Shown one piece after another: positions 28,403-37,327 of a stretch of 64,000 nt of DNA (its first letter is position 1; the number at the start of each line of letters is the position of its first letter). Location of the stretch: NCBI RefSeq assembly GCF_000689255.1, contig NZ_HG964446.1, positions 4,930,152 to 4,994,151 on the forward strand, written 5' to 3'. The DNA is from Mycobacterium triplex. Its GTDB lineage: Bacteria; Actinomycetota; Actinomycetes; Mycobacteriales; Mycobacteriaceae. A program made the position numbers and the translations under genes. Under the pieces are notes generated by a model that worked only from the letters and a program-made list of their open reading frames with translations, made no database searches and was not told the origin of the DNA.

Positions 28403-28416
28403 ATGTATGCCTACAT
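28403..28416. promoter_or_regulatory. Small inverted repeat in the FAD/TetR divergent promoter
   Basis: ATGTA-TGCC-TACAT in an AT-rich stretch of the 165-base divergent region. A second pair ACTGT...ACAGT lies just downstream (about 28433-28455). Candidate operator for the TetR protein at 28530. Confidence 0.4.
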
Positions 28417-28529
28417 GAACGGACTGTATAGTAGATGAAACAGTACGTCTAGCATGACGGCGGCGCGGTGCGTATTACAGTCGGGCAGAGCCTGGTCACC
28501 TCCGGTCGTCGCAGCAGCGAGGAATGCAC

Positions 28530-29183
28530 ATGTCAGAGCCGTCGACTCTCCGCGACGTGCGGGACAAGCGAAGGGCCGAACGCCTGAGCGGCCGCACGCG
28601 GCCGGACTACATGACCGTCATCGTCGAAGCCGCCGAGCGGGTGTTGGCGGAAACGCCGTTTCACAAGATCACCATCGACCAAATCCTCACCGAGGCGCAG
28701 GTTTCCCGGGCGACGTTTTACGCCTACTTCTCGTCGAAAGGCGAGGTGGTCGCCGAAGTGTTGGGTCGCGTCATGCTCGAGCTGTTCGACCTGCTCGACC
28801 CGCTGTTCCAGCGACTACCCGACGGCGATCGGCGCCAGGCGATTGCCGCGGTCCTGCAGGAGTCGGCAAAGCTGTGGAAGCTACACCGCCCGGTTTTCCA
28901 TGCCACACACGAGAATTGGCACTCCGTACCGGAGCTACGGGTCAAGTGGCTCGCGCTCGTGGAGAAATTCACCGATGCGATCGCGGGGCAATTGGAAGGT
29001 GGCGCCAACCACGGAGCGGCCCGTCGCAGGAGGGCACGTCAGCGCAGCGCGGCTTTGCTCTGGTCGAGCGAGCAGCTGTTCTACCTGGCCGGGACCGACG
29101 CCGACGACGATCTGGACGATGAACAGGACCTGCTGGAGACCCTGGCGGTCATGTGGGAAGGCACGTTGTTCGGGTCGGCGTGA
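28530..29183 (+). CDS. TetR family regulator
   Basis: 217-aa TetR protein. The DNA-binding domain is VIVEAAERVLAETPFHKITIDQILTEAQVSRATFYAYFSSKGEVV; it is preceded by a basic N-terminal arm (RDKRRAERLSGRTRP). I place the start at ATG 28530 because GCGAGGA lies seven bases upstream; the ATG at 28524 is too close to that site. The ligand-binding domain has an internal Arg-rich run (ARRRRARQR). Divergent from the desaturase-like gene, and followed by a convergent FAD gene. Confidence 0.93.
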   Translation: MSEPSTLRDVRDKRRAERLSGRTRPDYMTVIVEAAERVLAETPFHKITIDQILTEAQVSRATFYAYFSSKGEVVAEVLGRVMLELFDLLDPLFQRLPDGDRRQAIAAVLQESAKLWKLHRPVFHATHENWHSVPELRVKWLALVEKFTDAIAGQLEGGANHGAARRRRARQRSAALLWSSEQLFYLAGTDADDDLDDEQDLLETLAVMWEGTLFGSA

Positions 29184-29225
29184 TCTGGCCGCTGCCCGCA
29201 GGCGAAACCATCGAGGCCCGTCGCC

Positions 29226-30533
29226 TCAGCTCGCCCGCACTCCAATCAGATTGCGCGCGGCCCGATTTCCAAACTCGACCGCGGTGTTCTGACCGGCCGC
29301 CGACATGAAGTCGGCCGCGTACTGCACCGGCGAAGCGGGGTCCAACGACGCGTTGAGGCGCCCGATGTCCCGGTAGGCGCCGATGCGGGTGAACGGTAGT
29401 GCCCGCCGCCACCGGGTCACGTGGGTGAACTCGACGGCATCGCGCAGTTCGGGGAACACCTTGAACACGGTGGCCAAGGTGTGATCGACCAGCTGCTCGT
29501 CGGGCGCATCGATCAGCCGTTCGGACGCGCCGGTCTCCCACAGACAACTCAGCAAGCCGCGTCCGGCCGGAGCCCGATCCGGGGCCTTGTTGTGGTCGAG
29601 GAAGATCAAGGCGATGTCGGGATCCTCCACCGACGGGAACATCAGCAGGAACGCCGGGCAGTCCGGGGGCCGGATGGTGCCGACGGCGACGCTGACGCAT
29701 TGGGTGTAGCCCAGACTGTTGTTCAGTGAGCCAAGAACGTCGCGATCGTCGACGCAGATGTCCGTCGCCTCGGGCAGTGGGCAGCTGACGACGCAGGCGT
29801 CGTAGTCCGACGTCGTGCCGGAATGGCTTACCAGGACCCGGTTTTCATGCCGCCGCACCTGAGTGACCGGTGTCTGCAGGTGAACCTTGAGCCGCTCGGC
29901 CAGCGCCTCGGGCACTCGGCCCTGTCCGCCGGCGGCCGCCTGGATCTTGGCGGTGAAGATGTTGCCGATTCCGGACAGCAACTCCACCTTGGACACCTTG
30001 TCGGTGTCGGCGATCAGCATGGTGCGCACGATCGGCTCGCACAGGTAGCTGTCTATTTCGGCGGACAACGCCCGCCTGGCGTACGCCCGCGCGCTTTCGG
30101 TGTCCAGCGACGCGGCCTTGCTCATGTCCGCGTAGTCCAGGCGGCCGCGAGCCTTGGCCATCGCTACATCCAGCGCCAGCCGCGGCACTCGCAACTTCGC
30201 GCCCACCGACAGCAGCGGTGTCCTCAGACCCGAACGCACCATCTTGTCCATATCGAGCAGATGGGTCGCTCCGGCGCGCCGAATTCCGATATGCGGTGCG
30301 GTGCGGCGCATCTCGACACCGAGTTCGCGCGCCAGCGCCAGGTAGCTGTGGTAGGTCGAACCGAGCGCCGACGCGCCGGTGTCGATCGCATAGCCGTCAC
30401 GGCGCAGGGTTTGCACGCGGCCGCCGGGTGAGTTGGTGGATTCGAAGACATCGACCTGCCAGCCGGCCGTCTGCAGGCGATAACCGGCCGTCAGGCCGGA
30501 CAGACCCGCTCCGACGATCGCGGCGCGCGGCAT
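29226..30533 (-). CDS. FAD-dependent amine-oxidase/protoporphyrinogen-oxidase-like protein
   Basis: 435-aa flavoprotein. FAD site AAIVGAGLSGLTAGYRLQTA (GAGLSG 8-13) and VFESTNSPGGRV. It is closely related to the 31486 protein (both contain ADTDKVSKVELLSG / ANSDKVSRVELMSG and end with AGQNTAV...GNRAA). Two bases separate it from the upstream membrane protein at 30536, so the pair is co-translated. The close copies on either side of the same divergent promoter suggest a local duplication. Substrate unknown. Confidence 0.89.
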   Translation of the reverse strand: MPRAAIVGAGLSGLTAGYRLQTAGWQVDVFESTNSPGGRVQTLRRDGYAIDTGASALGSTYHSYLALARELGVEMRRTAPHIGIRRAGATHLLDMDKMVRSGLRTPLLSVGAKLRVPRLALDVAMAKARGRLDYADMSKAASLDTESARAYARRALSAEIDSYLCEPIVRTMLIADTDKVSKVELLSGIGNIFTAKIQAAAGGQGRVPEALAERLKVHLQTPVTQVRRHENRVLVSHSGTTSDYDACVVSCPLPEATDICVDDRDVLGSLNNSLGYTQCVSVAVGTIRPPDCPAFLLMFPSVEDPDIALIFLDHNKAPDRAPAGRGLLSCLWETGASERLIDAPDEQLVDHTLATVFKVFPELRDAVEFTHVTRWRRALPFTRIGAYRDIGRLNASLDPASPVQYAADFMSAAGQNTAVEFGNRAARNLIGVRAS

Positions 30534-30535
30534 TC

Positions 30536-31273
30536 TCAGGCTGCCCGGGCCGAAGCGGCCGAGGGGGCGGGCGCGTCGTCAAGGCGGTGCAACGCGCGGC
30601 GGACCGTGTGGGTCATCACGAAGAACCAGACCCAGAATGTCGCGAACGGCAGATAGAAGCCGAACAACCCGTTCCACGCGAACGGCCCGGTCTTGAAGAA
30701 GAAGATGATGCTCAGCGGTATCAGGTCGAGCATGAAGAACACGTTGAACCATCCCACCCAGCGCGGAATGATCGGATCGGGGTCTTCATCGGCCAGTGAG
30801 GCGTAGATGAGACTGATGACCACGAAGTAGAACGGCGCGATCACGCCGAGGAATTGCAGCCAGGCGATGTCGTTGAGCAGCTGCACCAGCTTCGGATCGC
30901 GGTCCGAACGAAACGACGCAGTCAGCCACCAACCGGCGGGGTACGCGGTGAGCAGCACGTTGGTACAGCCGGCGATGATCTGACAGAAGGTGAGTATTCC
31001 CGGCTTTCCCTCCACGGCCGCGATGAGTTTGGCAAGCATTGCCGTCCACGGCACATAGAACATCGAGCCGACGAGCACCAGCACCATACCGACGCGGATC
31101 CCGGCGACGTTGGAGTGATACACGTGGGTGATCTGGTTGGCGTCCCAGGTCGGCGGCTGGGAGGGGAAGAACCGGGCGAGCGGCAAGATGCCGACCATCA
31201 GGAACGCAATGTAGACATACCCGCTCCATGAGGTGCGCCGCAGGAGTCTCAGATTTGCCTGAGGCGATAGCAT
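30536..31273 (-). CDS. Six-helix membrane protein, paralogue family M (2 of 4)
   Basis: 245-aa membrane protein of the same family as those at 18512, 36498 and 53505. Visible conserved blocks: WWLTASFRSDRDPKLVQLLNDIAWLQFLG, PRWVGWFNVFF and FFKTGPFAWNGLFGFYLP. About six helices, no signal peptide, basic N-terminus (RLLRRTS). First gene of a two-gene unit with the FAD protein at 29226. Its promoter is in the 212-base divergent region with two GATCGTT-type repeats. Function unknown. Confidence 0.84.
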   Translation of the reverse strand: MLSPQANLRLLRRTSWSGYVYIAFLMVGILPLARFFPSQPPTWDANQITHVYHSNVAGIRVGMVLVLVGSMFYVPWTAMLAKLIAAVEGKPGILTFCQIIAGCTNVLLTAYPAGWWLTASFRSDRDPKLVQLLNDIAWLQFLGVIAPFYFVVISLIYASLADEDPDPIIPRWVGWFNVFFMLDLIPLSIIFFFKTGPFAWNGLFGFYLPFATFWVWFFVMTHTVRRALHRLDDAPAPSAASARAA

Positions 31274-31327
31274 TTCGCATCCTCTCCGGCCGGCCGGAAT
31301 GCCCTTACTCGACGCGGCTCACAGTAC

Positions 31328-31343
31328 GTAAACGATCGTTGCC
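31328..31343. promoter_or_regulatory. Candidate operator (GTAAACGATCGTTGCC)
   Basis: Contains the perfect palindrome AACGATCGTT (31331-31340). It lies downstream of the minus-strand promoter-like decamer (TGTCTCAAAA on minus, 31348-31357), between it and the membrane protein start at 31273. Second repeat of this type at 31405. Confidence 0.55.
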
Positions 31344-31404
31344 ACTCTTTTGAGACACACTACCTGGTAGTGCATGACTTTAACCCTGTCGATGGGGAAT
31401 TTTG

Positions 31405-31454
31405 GTAAACGATAGTTGACACCAGGCATTTATAAACCTTACTGTCTCAAAATA
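31405..31454 (+). promoter_or_regulatory. Promoter TTGACA-N18-TACTGT with overlapping operator
   Basis: TTGACA (31416-31421), 18-base spacer, TACTGT (31440-31445), with TGTCTCAAAA at 31443-31452. The same arrangement, TTGACA-N17-TACTGT with the same decamer, recurs at 57029-57064. GTAAACGATAGTTGAC (31405-31420) overlaps the -35 box, as expected for repression. Drives the FAD-APH-lipocalin-hydratase unit starting at 31486. Confidence 0.6.
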
Positions 31455-31485
31455 ACCTCCTCACGAGAGTCGTAGAAGCCACCAG

Positions 31486-32871
31486 GTGCCCCGACCACCG
31501 ATTGTGAAATCGCGCCGCGCGGTCGTGGCCGGCGCTGGAATCGCCGGCCTTACCGCCGCCTACCGTCTGCAGCAAGCGGGCTGGACGGTAGAAGTCTTCG
31601 AAGCCGAACCCCGCGCGGGTGGGCGCGTGGAGACCATCACGCGACACGGATACTGCGTCGACACCGGCGCCACCGCGTTCGCGGCGCGGTATCCGATCGC
31701 AACGCAGCTGGCGAAAGAGCTGGGCCTGCGCATGGTCGATACGGCGCCCTATCTCGGCGTGTACCGCGGGGGGCGGGTCCGGCTGTTGCGCCTCGATCGG
31801 CTGCTCCGGTCGGGGCTGACGACAGACGCACTGAGCTGGTCCACCAAGCTTCGGCTCGCGCGCGTCGTATTCGACGTCGCGCGTGCCAGCCTGCGCGGCA
31901 TGCTGTCCTACGACGACTTACGCGCCGCCGCACCACTCGATACGGAAACGGCTCGCGATTACATCCGCAGGCTCGCCGGCGACGAGGCCGACACCTATTT
32001 GGGTGAACCGATCACCCGCGCGTTACTGCTGGCCAATTCGGACAAGGTCAGCCGCGTCGAGCTGATGTCGGGTCTGGTCAACGCCGTTGCCGGGCACCTG
32101 TCCACGCTGGCCGGCGGGCAGGCCGCCATCATCGATGCACTGCTGTCTCGCGTACAGACGGTGCACCTTCGCTCCCCCGTGGTCTCACTGACCGACACCG
32201 CCGACGGTGTGCGCCTGGGTTATCGCGATCCCGAAGGCCAGACGAAGACCGTCGAGGCCGACGCGTGCGTCGTCGCGACTCCGCTGCCGGTGGCGGCCTC
32301 CCTCTGCGCGGCTGCCAATCCTCGGCTCGCCACCCTCAACGACGCATTGCGCTTCACGCGGGCGATCAACGTCGCCGTCGGAACGACACGGGCGCCCGAC
32401 ACGCCCGCGTTTCTGGTCCAGCTTCCGGCTGCCGAGGATCCCGAGATCTGCATGATCATCGTCGAAAGCAACAAAGCACCCGATCGCGCTCCGGCGGGCC
32501 ACGGACTGCTGTCGGTGAGTTGGGAGATGTCGGCAGCCGCGGCGTGGATGCAGCGCTCGGACGACGAGCTCATCGCGCGCTCGCTGCAAACGGTGCTGCG
32601 ACTGTTCCCCGAGTTACGAGACACGGTCGATTTCACCTATGTGCGCCGCTGGCCAGTGGCGTTGCCGCAGACCCGCGTTGGCGTCTATCAGCAAATCGCC
32701 GAGTTCACCTCGCACATCGATCCGACGTCTCGCATCCAGTTCGCCGGTGATTATCTGTCCCAGACCGGCCAGAACACCGCCGTCGCCTGGGGCAACCGTG
32801 CGGCGGCGAACTTGCAAGAGCACCACGGTCATTCCGTTTACACGAAACAAGAGGAGTTCACTCATGGCTGA
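31486..32871 (+). CDS. FAD-dependent amine-oxidase/protoporphyrinogen-oxidase-like protein
   Basis: 461-aa flavoprotein, FAD site AVVAGAGIAGLTAAYRLQQA (GAGIAG 16-21) then VFEAEPRAGGRVE. C-terminal FAD-binding block is RIQFAGDYLSQTGQNTAVAWGNRAA. Nearest relative in the window is the 29226 protein. The GTG at 31486 is the first start after the promoter at 31416-31445. The stop overlaps the APH-like ATG at 32864. Together with the following genes it defines the longest plus-strand unit of the middle region. Confidence 0.9.
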   Translation: MPRPPIVKSRRAVVAGAGIAGLTAAYRLQQAGWTVEVFEAEPRAGGRVETITRHGYCVDTGATAFAARYPIATQLAKELGLRMVDTAPYLGVYRGGRVRLLRLDRLLRSGLTTDALSWSTKLRLARVVFDVARASLRGMLSYDDLRAAAPLDTETARDYIRRLAGDEADTYLGEPITRALLLANSDKVSRVELMSGLVNAVAGHLSTLAGGQAAIIDALLSRVQTVHLRSPVVSLTDTADGVRLGYRDPEGQTKTVEADACVVATPLPVAASLCAAANPRLATLNDALRFTRAINVAVGTTRAPDTPAFLVQLPAAEDPEICMIIVESNKAPDRAPAGHGLLSVSWEMSAAAAWMQRSDDELIARSLQTVLRLFPELRDTVDFTYVRRWPVALPQTRVGVYQQIAEFTSHIDPTSRIQFAGDYLSQTGQNTAVAWGNRAAANLQEHHGHSVYTKQEEFTHG

Positions 32872-33928
32872 TGTGCAATCGATGCTCAGTTCGGTGATCG
32901 GCGCGGGCAAGACCCAGGTCAACAAGATCGGTGCCGACCAGATTCGCCAGTTCATCGAGAACCAGCCCGGCATCGACGGCGACGTCGAGGTGATGGTGAT
33001 CGGTGACGGCGGTGAAGTCGGGGCATCAAGTGGCACAGTGCTGTTCGACGCGACCTTCGGTACCGGACACGGTCGGGTCACCCGAGAACTGGTGCTACGC
33101 CATGCGCCGGTCAGCGACAAACGATTGTTCTTCGAATACGACTTGTCGCGACAGTTCGAGGTGCAGCGCGCGCTCCACGGTACCGATGTGCCGGTGCCGG
33201 AACCGTTGTGGCTCGACGCCGATGGCAGCTGGCTGGGCGCGGCCGGCTACGTCATGGGGCGCGTTCACGGCAGGGGACAGCATCCGGCAGCTTTCATTCA
33301 GGGCCCGCTCGCCGAGGCCACCCCGGCGGATCGCGAGGAGATGCTCGGCAAGGTCATGGCAGCGCTGGTCGCCATTCACCGCACCGACATCGAAGCGCGC
33401 GGCCTGCAGAACTTCGTGATGAAAGCACCCGGCGTGGCCCCCCTGGAGAAGTGCATCAATTGGTATTGGCAGACCTGGGAATGGGTACGACTGCCCGAGT
33501 ACCAGCGGTTGGTTCCGGTGCGCAGCTGGCTGCTCGACAACCTCCCCGATGGCGAGACAGAGCTGATGCACGGCGACTCGACGCTGCAGAACTACTTCTT
33601 CGACGGCACCCGGTTGGCCGCGGTGCTGGATTGGGAGATGTCCAGCCTGGGCCGTGCCGAAGCGGACCTCGCGCTGCAATGCGTCAGCAACCGCATTTTC
33701 GCGGCGCCACCGGACAGCGGGCTGCTGCAACCGCCGAGCGAAGAGGAGTGGCTGGCCATGTATCGCGCCGCCGGCGGTCGTCCACTGCGCGACTTTGACT
33801 ACTTCAAGAAATTCGCCGCGTACATGATCCTTGTTGCGGTCAGCGCTCTGCAACGAAATATGACGGAAGCCGACCGCAAGGCCCAGGCACCACTCTTGCA
33901 ACCGTGTTGGCAGCTCGTCGAATCCTAA
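32864..33928 (+). CDS. Aminoglycoside-phosphotransferase-like kinase (APH/ACAD10-type)
   Basis: 354-aa kinase-like protein with an intact APH catalytic loop HGDSTLQN (236-243) and metal-binding LDWEMSSLG (255-263). The ATG at 32864 overlaps the FAD stop and follows AAGAGGAG. Family proteins phosphorylate hydroxyl groups; ACAD10/11 relatives use 4-hydroxyacyl-CoA. With the enoyl-CoA hydratase-like gene two positions downstream, a hydroxyacyl-CoA kinase role is reasonable but inferred. It lacks the Asp-to-Glu change seen in the 16663 paralogue. Confidence 0.88.
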   Translation: MADVQSMLSSVIGAGKTQVNKIGADQIRQFIENQPGIDGDVEVMVIGDGGEVGASSGTVLFDATFGTGHGRVTRELVLRHAPVSDKRLFFEYDLSRQFEVQRALHGTDVPVPEPLWLDADGSWLGAAGYVMGRVHGRGQHPAAFIQGPLAEATPADREEMLGKVMAALVAIHRTDIEARGLQNFVMKAPGVAPLEKCINWYWQTWEWVRLPEYQRLVPVRSWLLDNLPDGETELMHGDSTLQNYFFDGTRLAAVLDWEMSSLGRAEADLALQCVSNRIFAAPPDSGLLQPPSEEEWLAMYRAAGGRPLRDFDYFKKFAAYMILVAVSALQRNMTEADRKAQAPLLQPCWQLVES

Positions 33929-33940
33929 AGGGAGGCAAAG

Positions 33941-34969
33941 GTGTCCATTAAAGCTGATGCAGAAACACAAGACAGAGCGTTTTGGGAAGAAAAGAACCTC
34001 TCGTTCCAGACCGCTACACCCGAAGACGATCTCCTGCATCCGGAGTTCAAGGACGCGAACCGATCGCCAACCCTGACCGAAACACAGTTCTTCGGCTTCA
34101 GCGTGCCGGAGGAGAACATCCATGCGCTGACCTATATGTGGCACCACCCGAACCTGGGCGTGGTCAGCGGTGGGGCCTGGGTGTGGCAGGGCGTGAAACA
34201 ACACGTGCTGCAATCCGAGCTGTTCAATTGGACCTCATTCATGAGTGAGGATGTGCTCGCAAACGATCTGTGGGACTACAAGTTCGACAACGGGTATCAC
34301 GTGCAGACGGTCGAACCGCTCAAAAGGCATCGGCTGCGCTACCGCGACGAGCTGCGCGGGAATGCGTTTGACATCGAGACTCAGGCCCTGATGGAGCCCA
34401 TGCTGCTGCAGACCGGCATGCACTTTGAGCAGGCGGTGCGTGCACAAGGCGAACTCACCTTGCGCGGCAAGACCTACCCGGTGGATTGCACACACGTTCG
34501 TGATCGATCGTGGGGGCAGAGCCGCTCCGAGCAGCATGCTCCGGTGCCGCCGATCGATTGGATGACCGGCGTTTTCGGCGAGAACTTCATGTTCGGCTGT
34601 ACCGCATACGACCATCCCGATCTCGAGCCCGACTGGGCGGGGCATCTGCAGGTGCCCGGAGGCGATTCCACCAAGGGCGGCTGGGTTTACCGTGATGGCG
34701 AGTTGATACCTGTTGTGGCCACTCGCAAACGGGTCGATCACTCCCCCGCAACGCTGGCGCCGACCACTGCTCAGATGGTGATGACCGACGCGAAGGGACG
34801 CGACTACGAGATCCGCGGCGAAGTGGTTGCCGCCAATCGTCTTGCAGTGTGGCCGAATATGGATACCTGGATCTGCCTCGCCCGGTGGGAATGTGAAGGT
34901 CAGGTTTGCCACGGCGACCTGCAGCAGGTGCAGTGGCATGACTATGTCCGACGGTTCTTAGGAAAGTAG
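33941..34969 (+). CDS. AttH/CrtC-like lipocalin-fold protein, paralogue 3
   Basis: 342-aa protein with the family layout: FGFSVPEENIHALTYMWHHPNLGVVSGGAWVW near the N-terminus, HFEQ at 161-164 and the signature C-T-H-V-R-D-R-S-W-G (RDRSWG 187-192). The conserved His of RDHSW is Arg here, the only such change among the five paralogues, so catalysis or specificity may differ. The FGFSxPE...YxxHHPN opening is shared with the 39581 protein. GTG at 33941 follows AAAGGGAGG. Lies between the kinase and hydratase-like genes in one unit. Confidence 0.72.
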   Translation: MSIKADAETQDRAFWEEKNLSFQTATPEDDLLHPEFKDANRSPTLTETQFFGFSVPEENIHALTYMWHHPNLGVVSGGAWVWQGVKQHVLQSELFNWTSFMSEDVLANDLWDYKFDNGYHVQTVEPLKRHRLRYRDELRGNAFDIETQALMEPMLLQTGMHFEQAVRAQGELTLRGKTYPVDCTHVRDRSWGQSRSEQHAPVPPIDWMTGVFGENFMFGCTAYDHPDLEPDWAGHLQVPGGDSTKGGWVYRDGELIPVVATRKRVDHSPATLAPTTAQMVMTDAKGRDYEIRGEVVAANRLAVWPNMDTWICLARWECEGQVCHGDLQQVQWHDYVRRFLGK

Positions 34970-34974
34970 TGGCT

Positions 34975-35796
34975 ATGACATCTTCGACCCCTATCGCCGA
35001 CCGCACCGAACCCACCGCTGATGTGCTCGTCGAGCGTGACGGCACCGTGGGCGTCATCACGATCAACCGGCCCGAGCGCCTCAATGCGGTTACCACGGAG
35101 GCGGGCGACAAACTGAGATCGGCTTTCCTCGAGTTGGAGGCTGACCCCCGGATCCGTGCCGTTGTGCTCACCGGCGCGGGTCGGGGATTCTGTGCGGGCG
35201 CCGACATTTCGGGCGATGTGGGCAATGCGCGCGAGGTACTTCTGGACGCGTGGAATCCACTGGTGCTGACGATGCAGTCACTGCAACTGCCGATCATCGC
35301 GGCGATCAACGGTGTCGCGGCCGGCGCGGGAGTGTCGTTAGCACTGGCATGCGACCTCCGCGTTGCCGCCGCGTCGGCACGTTTTGAGTTGTCGTTCGCC
35401 AAGATTGGCCTAATGCCCGACGCCGGCCTGACCTGGTTGCTCCCCCGTGTCGTGGGCCTGGGGCGGGCCAATGAATTGGCGTTGCTCGCCGAGCGCCTCT
35501 CCGCCTCCGAGGCGTGTAGCTGGGGCCTGGTGAATCGACTGGCCGAGGACGGTCGGGCGCTGGCGGATGCAGTCGCAATGGCCGGGCGTTTCGCCGAGCT
35601 GTCGGTGAGCGTCGCGACGATCAAGCGAGCCCATCATCGCGCTCTCGACGCCGACTTCGTCGATCAGCTGAACCACGAAGCACACACGCAGGGTTGGCTG
35701 CAGGAGCAACCTGATTTCGCCGAAGCAACACGGGCGTTCGCCGCAAAGCGGCCACCGCAGCTGACCGAACGTACTCCCCCGGAACGAACAAACTGA
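34975..35796 (+). CDS. Enoyl-CoA hydratase/isomerase family protein, PaaG-like
   Basis: 273-aa crotonase-fold protein. Oxyanion-hole segments are present: GFCAGAD (71-77) and NGVAAGAGVSLALACD (112-127). The two catalytic Glu positions of true hydratases are replaced (Ser121 in GAGVS, Ala142 in SFAKIGL), while FAKIGLMPDAGLTWLLPR matches the isomerase PaaG, which uses an Asp in the MPD position. An acyl-CoA double-bond isomerase or related activity is therefore more likely than hydration. Start at ATG 34975, with AGGAAAG upstream; the GTG at 34969 is too close to that site. Followed after 36 bases by a TetR gene. Confidence 0.86.
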   Translation: MTSSTPIADRTEPTADVLVERDGTVGVITINRPERLNAVTTEAGDKLRSAFLELEADPRIRAVVLTGAGRGFCAGADISGDVGNAREVLLDAWNPLVLTMQSLQLPIIAAINGVAAGAGVSLALACDLRVAAASARFELSFAKIGLMPDAGLTWLLPRVVGLGRANELALLAERLSASEACSWGLVNRLAEDGRALADAVAMAGRFAELSVSVATIKRAHHRALDADFVDQLNHEAHTQGWLQEQPDFAEATRAFAAKRPPQLTERTPPERTN

Positions 35797-35832
35797 CGCT
35801 GGTCACCGGCCAGTCTGCGCTACCGTTAAGAA

Positions 35833-36462
35833 ATGGCCAAGCGTAACGACCGTTCAGAGCAAATCCTGCGTACCGCGATGCACCTGTTTCATGAACGTGG
35901 ATTTGATGGCGTCGGGGTGGATCTCATCGGTGAGAAAGCGGGCGTGTCCGGCCCGGCGATCTATCGCTACTTCAGCGGTAAAGACGAGATCCTGATGACA
36001 CTGCTCGACGAGGCTATCGACCGGGTCCTGATGTCGACGGGCGGCCAGTTCGATGATCCGCGAGAGGAACTGGAGCACCTGGTGCGAGGGCACGTGCAGC
36101 GAGCCCTTGAGGAACGCGAACTGATGAGTGTGTGGACCAGAGAACGCAATTCGATCCCGAAGGAGTACCGCTCGAGGTTAAGTGCCCGGATCAAGCGGTA
36201 CATCGACCGATGGGTGGATTGCCTGCACGCCTGCTACCCGAATCAGTCGCGCGACGTTCTCACCGTCGCGGTCCACGCGACGCACGGGCTGATCGACTCG
36301 ACACCCATGTGGCCGGAGAAGTCGCTGCGAACCGCCGGACTCGCTGACATCCTGACCGGAATGGCCCTGCAGGGCTTGGAGTGGTTGGACAACGATGCCT
36401 CGCGCCCCGCGTCCACTGCAAAGCGCGTCCGCCCAAAGAGACCCCCGGCCCGTTCAGCCTGA
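35833..36462 (+). CDS. TetR family regulator
   Basis: 209-aa TetR protein. DNA-binding domain: SEQILRTAMHLFHERGFDGVGVDLIGEKAGVSGPAIYRYFSGKDEIL. The C-terminus has a basic tail (AKRVRPKRPPARSA). Ten bases after its stop lies the perfect palindrome GTAAACG-AC-CGTTTAC, the most symmetric of the GATCGTT-type sites, which makes this protein the best local candidate for binding the copies at 31328, 31405 and 57142. That link is inference. Confidence 0.93.
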   Translation: MAKRNDRSEQILRTAMHLFHERGFDGVGVDLIGEKAGVSGPAIYRYFSGKDEILMTLLDEAIDRVLMSTGGQFDDPREELEHLVRGHVQRALEERELMSVWTRERNSIPKEYRSRLSARIKRYIDRWVDCLHACYPNQSRDVLTVAVHATHGLIDSTPMWPEKSLRTAGLADILTGMALQGLEWLDNDASRPASTAKRVRPKRPPARSA

Positions 36463-36471
36463 CGTCAACGC

Positions 36472-36487
36472 GTAAACGACCGTTTAC
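36472..36487. promoter_or_regulatory. Perfect palindrome GTAAACG-AC-CGTTTAC
   Basis: Seven-base arms with a two-base centre, between a TetR gene and the membrane protein start at 36498, immediately before its ribosome site GGGAGG. Best example of the operator type seen at 31328, 31405 and 57142. Confidence 0.65.
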
Positions 36488-36497
36488 GGGAGGCGAC

Positions 36498-37244
36498 GTG
36501 GAGCCCTTGACCAAGTCACGGATCCAGATGTTCGGCGTCTGGTGTGCGATCGGCTATCTGGTCGCACTGTTCGTCGGCTGGGGCGCAATAGCCGGGTTCC
36601 TCCCGCCCACGGCCCCGTCGGCCGGCGCTGCCCAGGTCGCCGCGCTCTACCAAGGCGACTACCCGCGAATTCGCATCGCGATGCTGATCGTCATGCTCGC
36701 CGCTTTGATTTTCATCCCTTTCGCCGCGGTGACATCACAGTTCATTGCACGCATCGAGGGCACCGCCGGCGTCTTGACCTACACCTTCCTGTTGGGCGCG
36801 GCCGGCAATATGGTGCTGACCTTTTATCCCGCGATCTGGTGGCTGACCGCGGCCTTTCGCCCCGACCGGCGCGCCGAACTGATCTACCTGATGAACGATA
36901 TGGCATGGCTGCAGTTTCTCGGCGGCGTCACCATGTACTTGGCGATGCCCCTGGCGGTGATGGTCGCCTCGCTGTGCGACAAGAGCGCGGCGCCGGTGTT
37001 TCCGCGCTGGTGCGGTTATGCCAACGGCTGGATGGCGTTGACGATCGTTCCAGATCAACTGCTGTTCTTCTTCCACAAGGGACCGTTCGCCTGGAACGGC
37101 ATCTTCGGCGTCTGGGTCCCAGTCGTGGTGTTCAGCGGCTTTTTCATCGTGAATTTCGTCGTCTTGCGTCAAGCGGTTCAGCGCGATCGCAGGTCGATCG
37201 AGGCCACATCAGAAACCGCGGCTGCGCACAGTGCTCCACGGTGA
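36498..37244 (+). CDS. Six-helix membrane protein, paralogue family M (3 of 4)
   Basis: 248-aa member of the same family as 18512, 30536 and 53505: AGFLPPTAPSAGAAQVAALY, WWLTAAFRPDRRAELIYLMNDMAWLQFLGG, PRWCGYANGW and FFHKGPFAWNGIFGVWVP. About six helices. GTG at 36498 follows GGGAGG. This is the only one of the four not adjacent to a FAD oxidoreductase; it sits between a TetR and an APH-like gene, directly under the best operator palindrome. Function unknown. Confidence 0.84.
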   Translation: MEPLTKSRIQMFGVWCAIGYLVALFVGWGAIAGFLPPTAPSAGAAQVAALYQGDYPRIRIAMLIVMLAALIFIPFAAVTSQFIARIEGTAGVLTYTFLLGAAGNMVLTFYPAIWWLTAAFRPDRRAELIYLMNDMAWLQFLGGVTMYLAMPLAVMVASLCDKSAAPVFPRWCGYANGWMALTIVPDQLLFFFHKGPFAWNGIFGVWVPVVVFSGFFIVNFVVLRQAVQRDRRSIEATSETAAAHSAPR

Positions 37245-37269
37245 CAGATCTACTCGCGGAGGCTCATTT

Positions 37270-37288
37270 TTGATATAACTTGTATCAA
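37270..37288. promoter_or_regulatory. Inverted repeat TTGATATAACTTGTATCAA
   Basis: Six-base arms TTGATA/TATCAA with a seven-base centre, 40 bases before the APH-like gene at 37328. The size and AT-rich arms suit a MarR- or TetR-type operator; the nearest MarR gene is at 38885-39409. Confidence 0.55.
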
Positions 37289-37327
37289 TAACAGCGTGGT
37301 CTCGTCAGCGCGAAGGAAGAACGCTTC

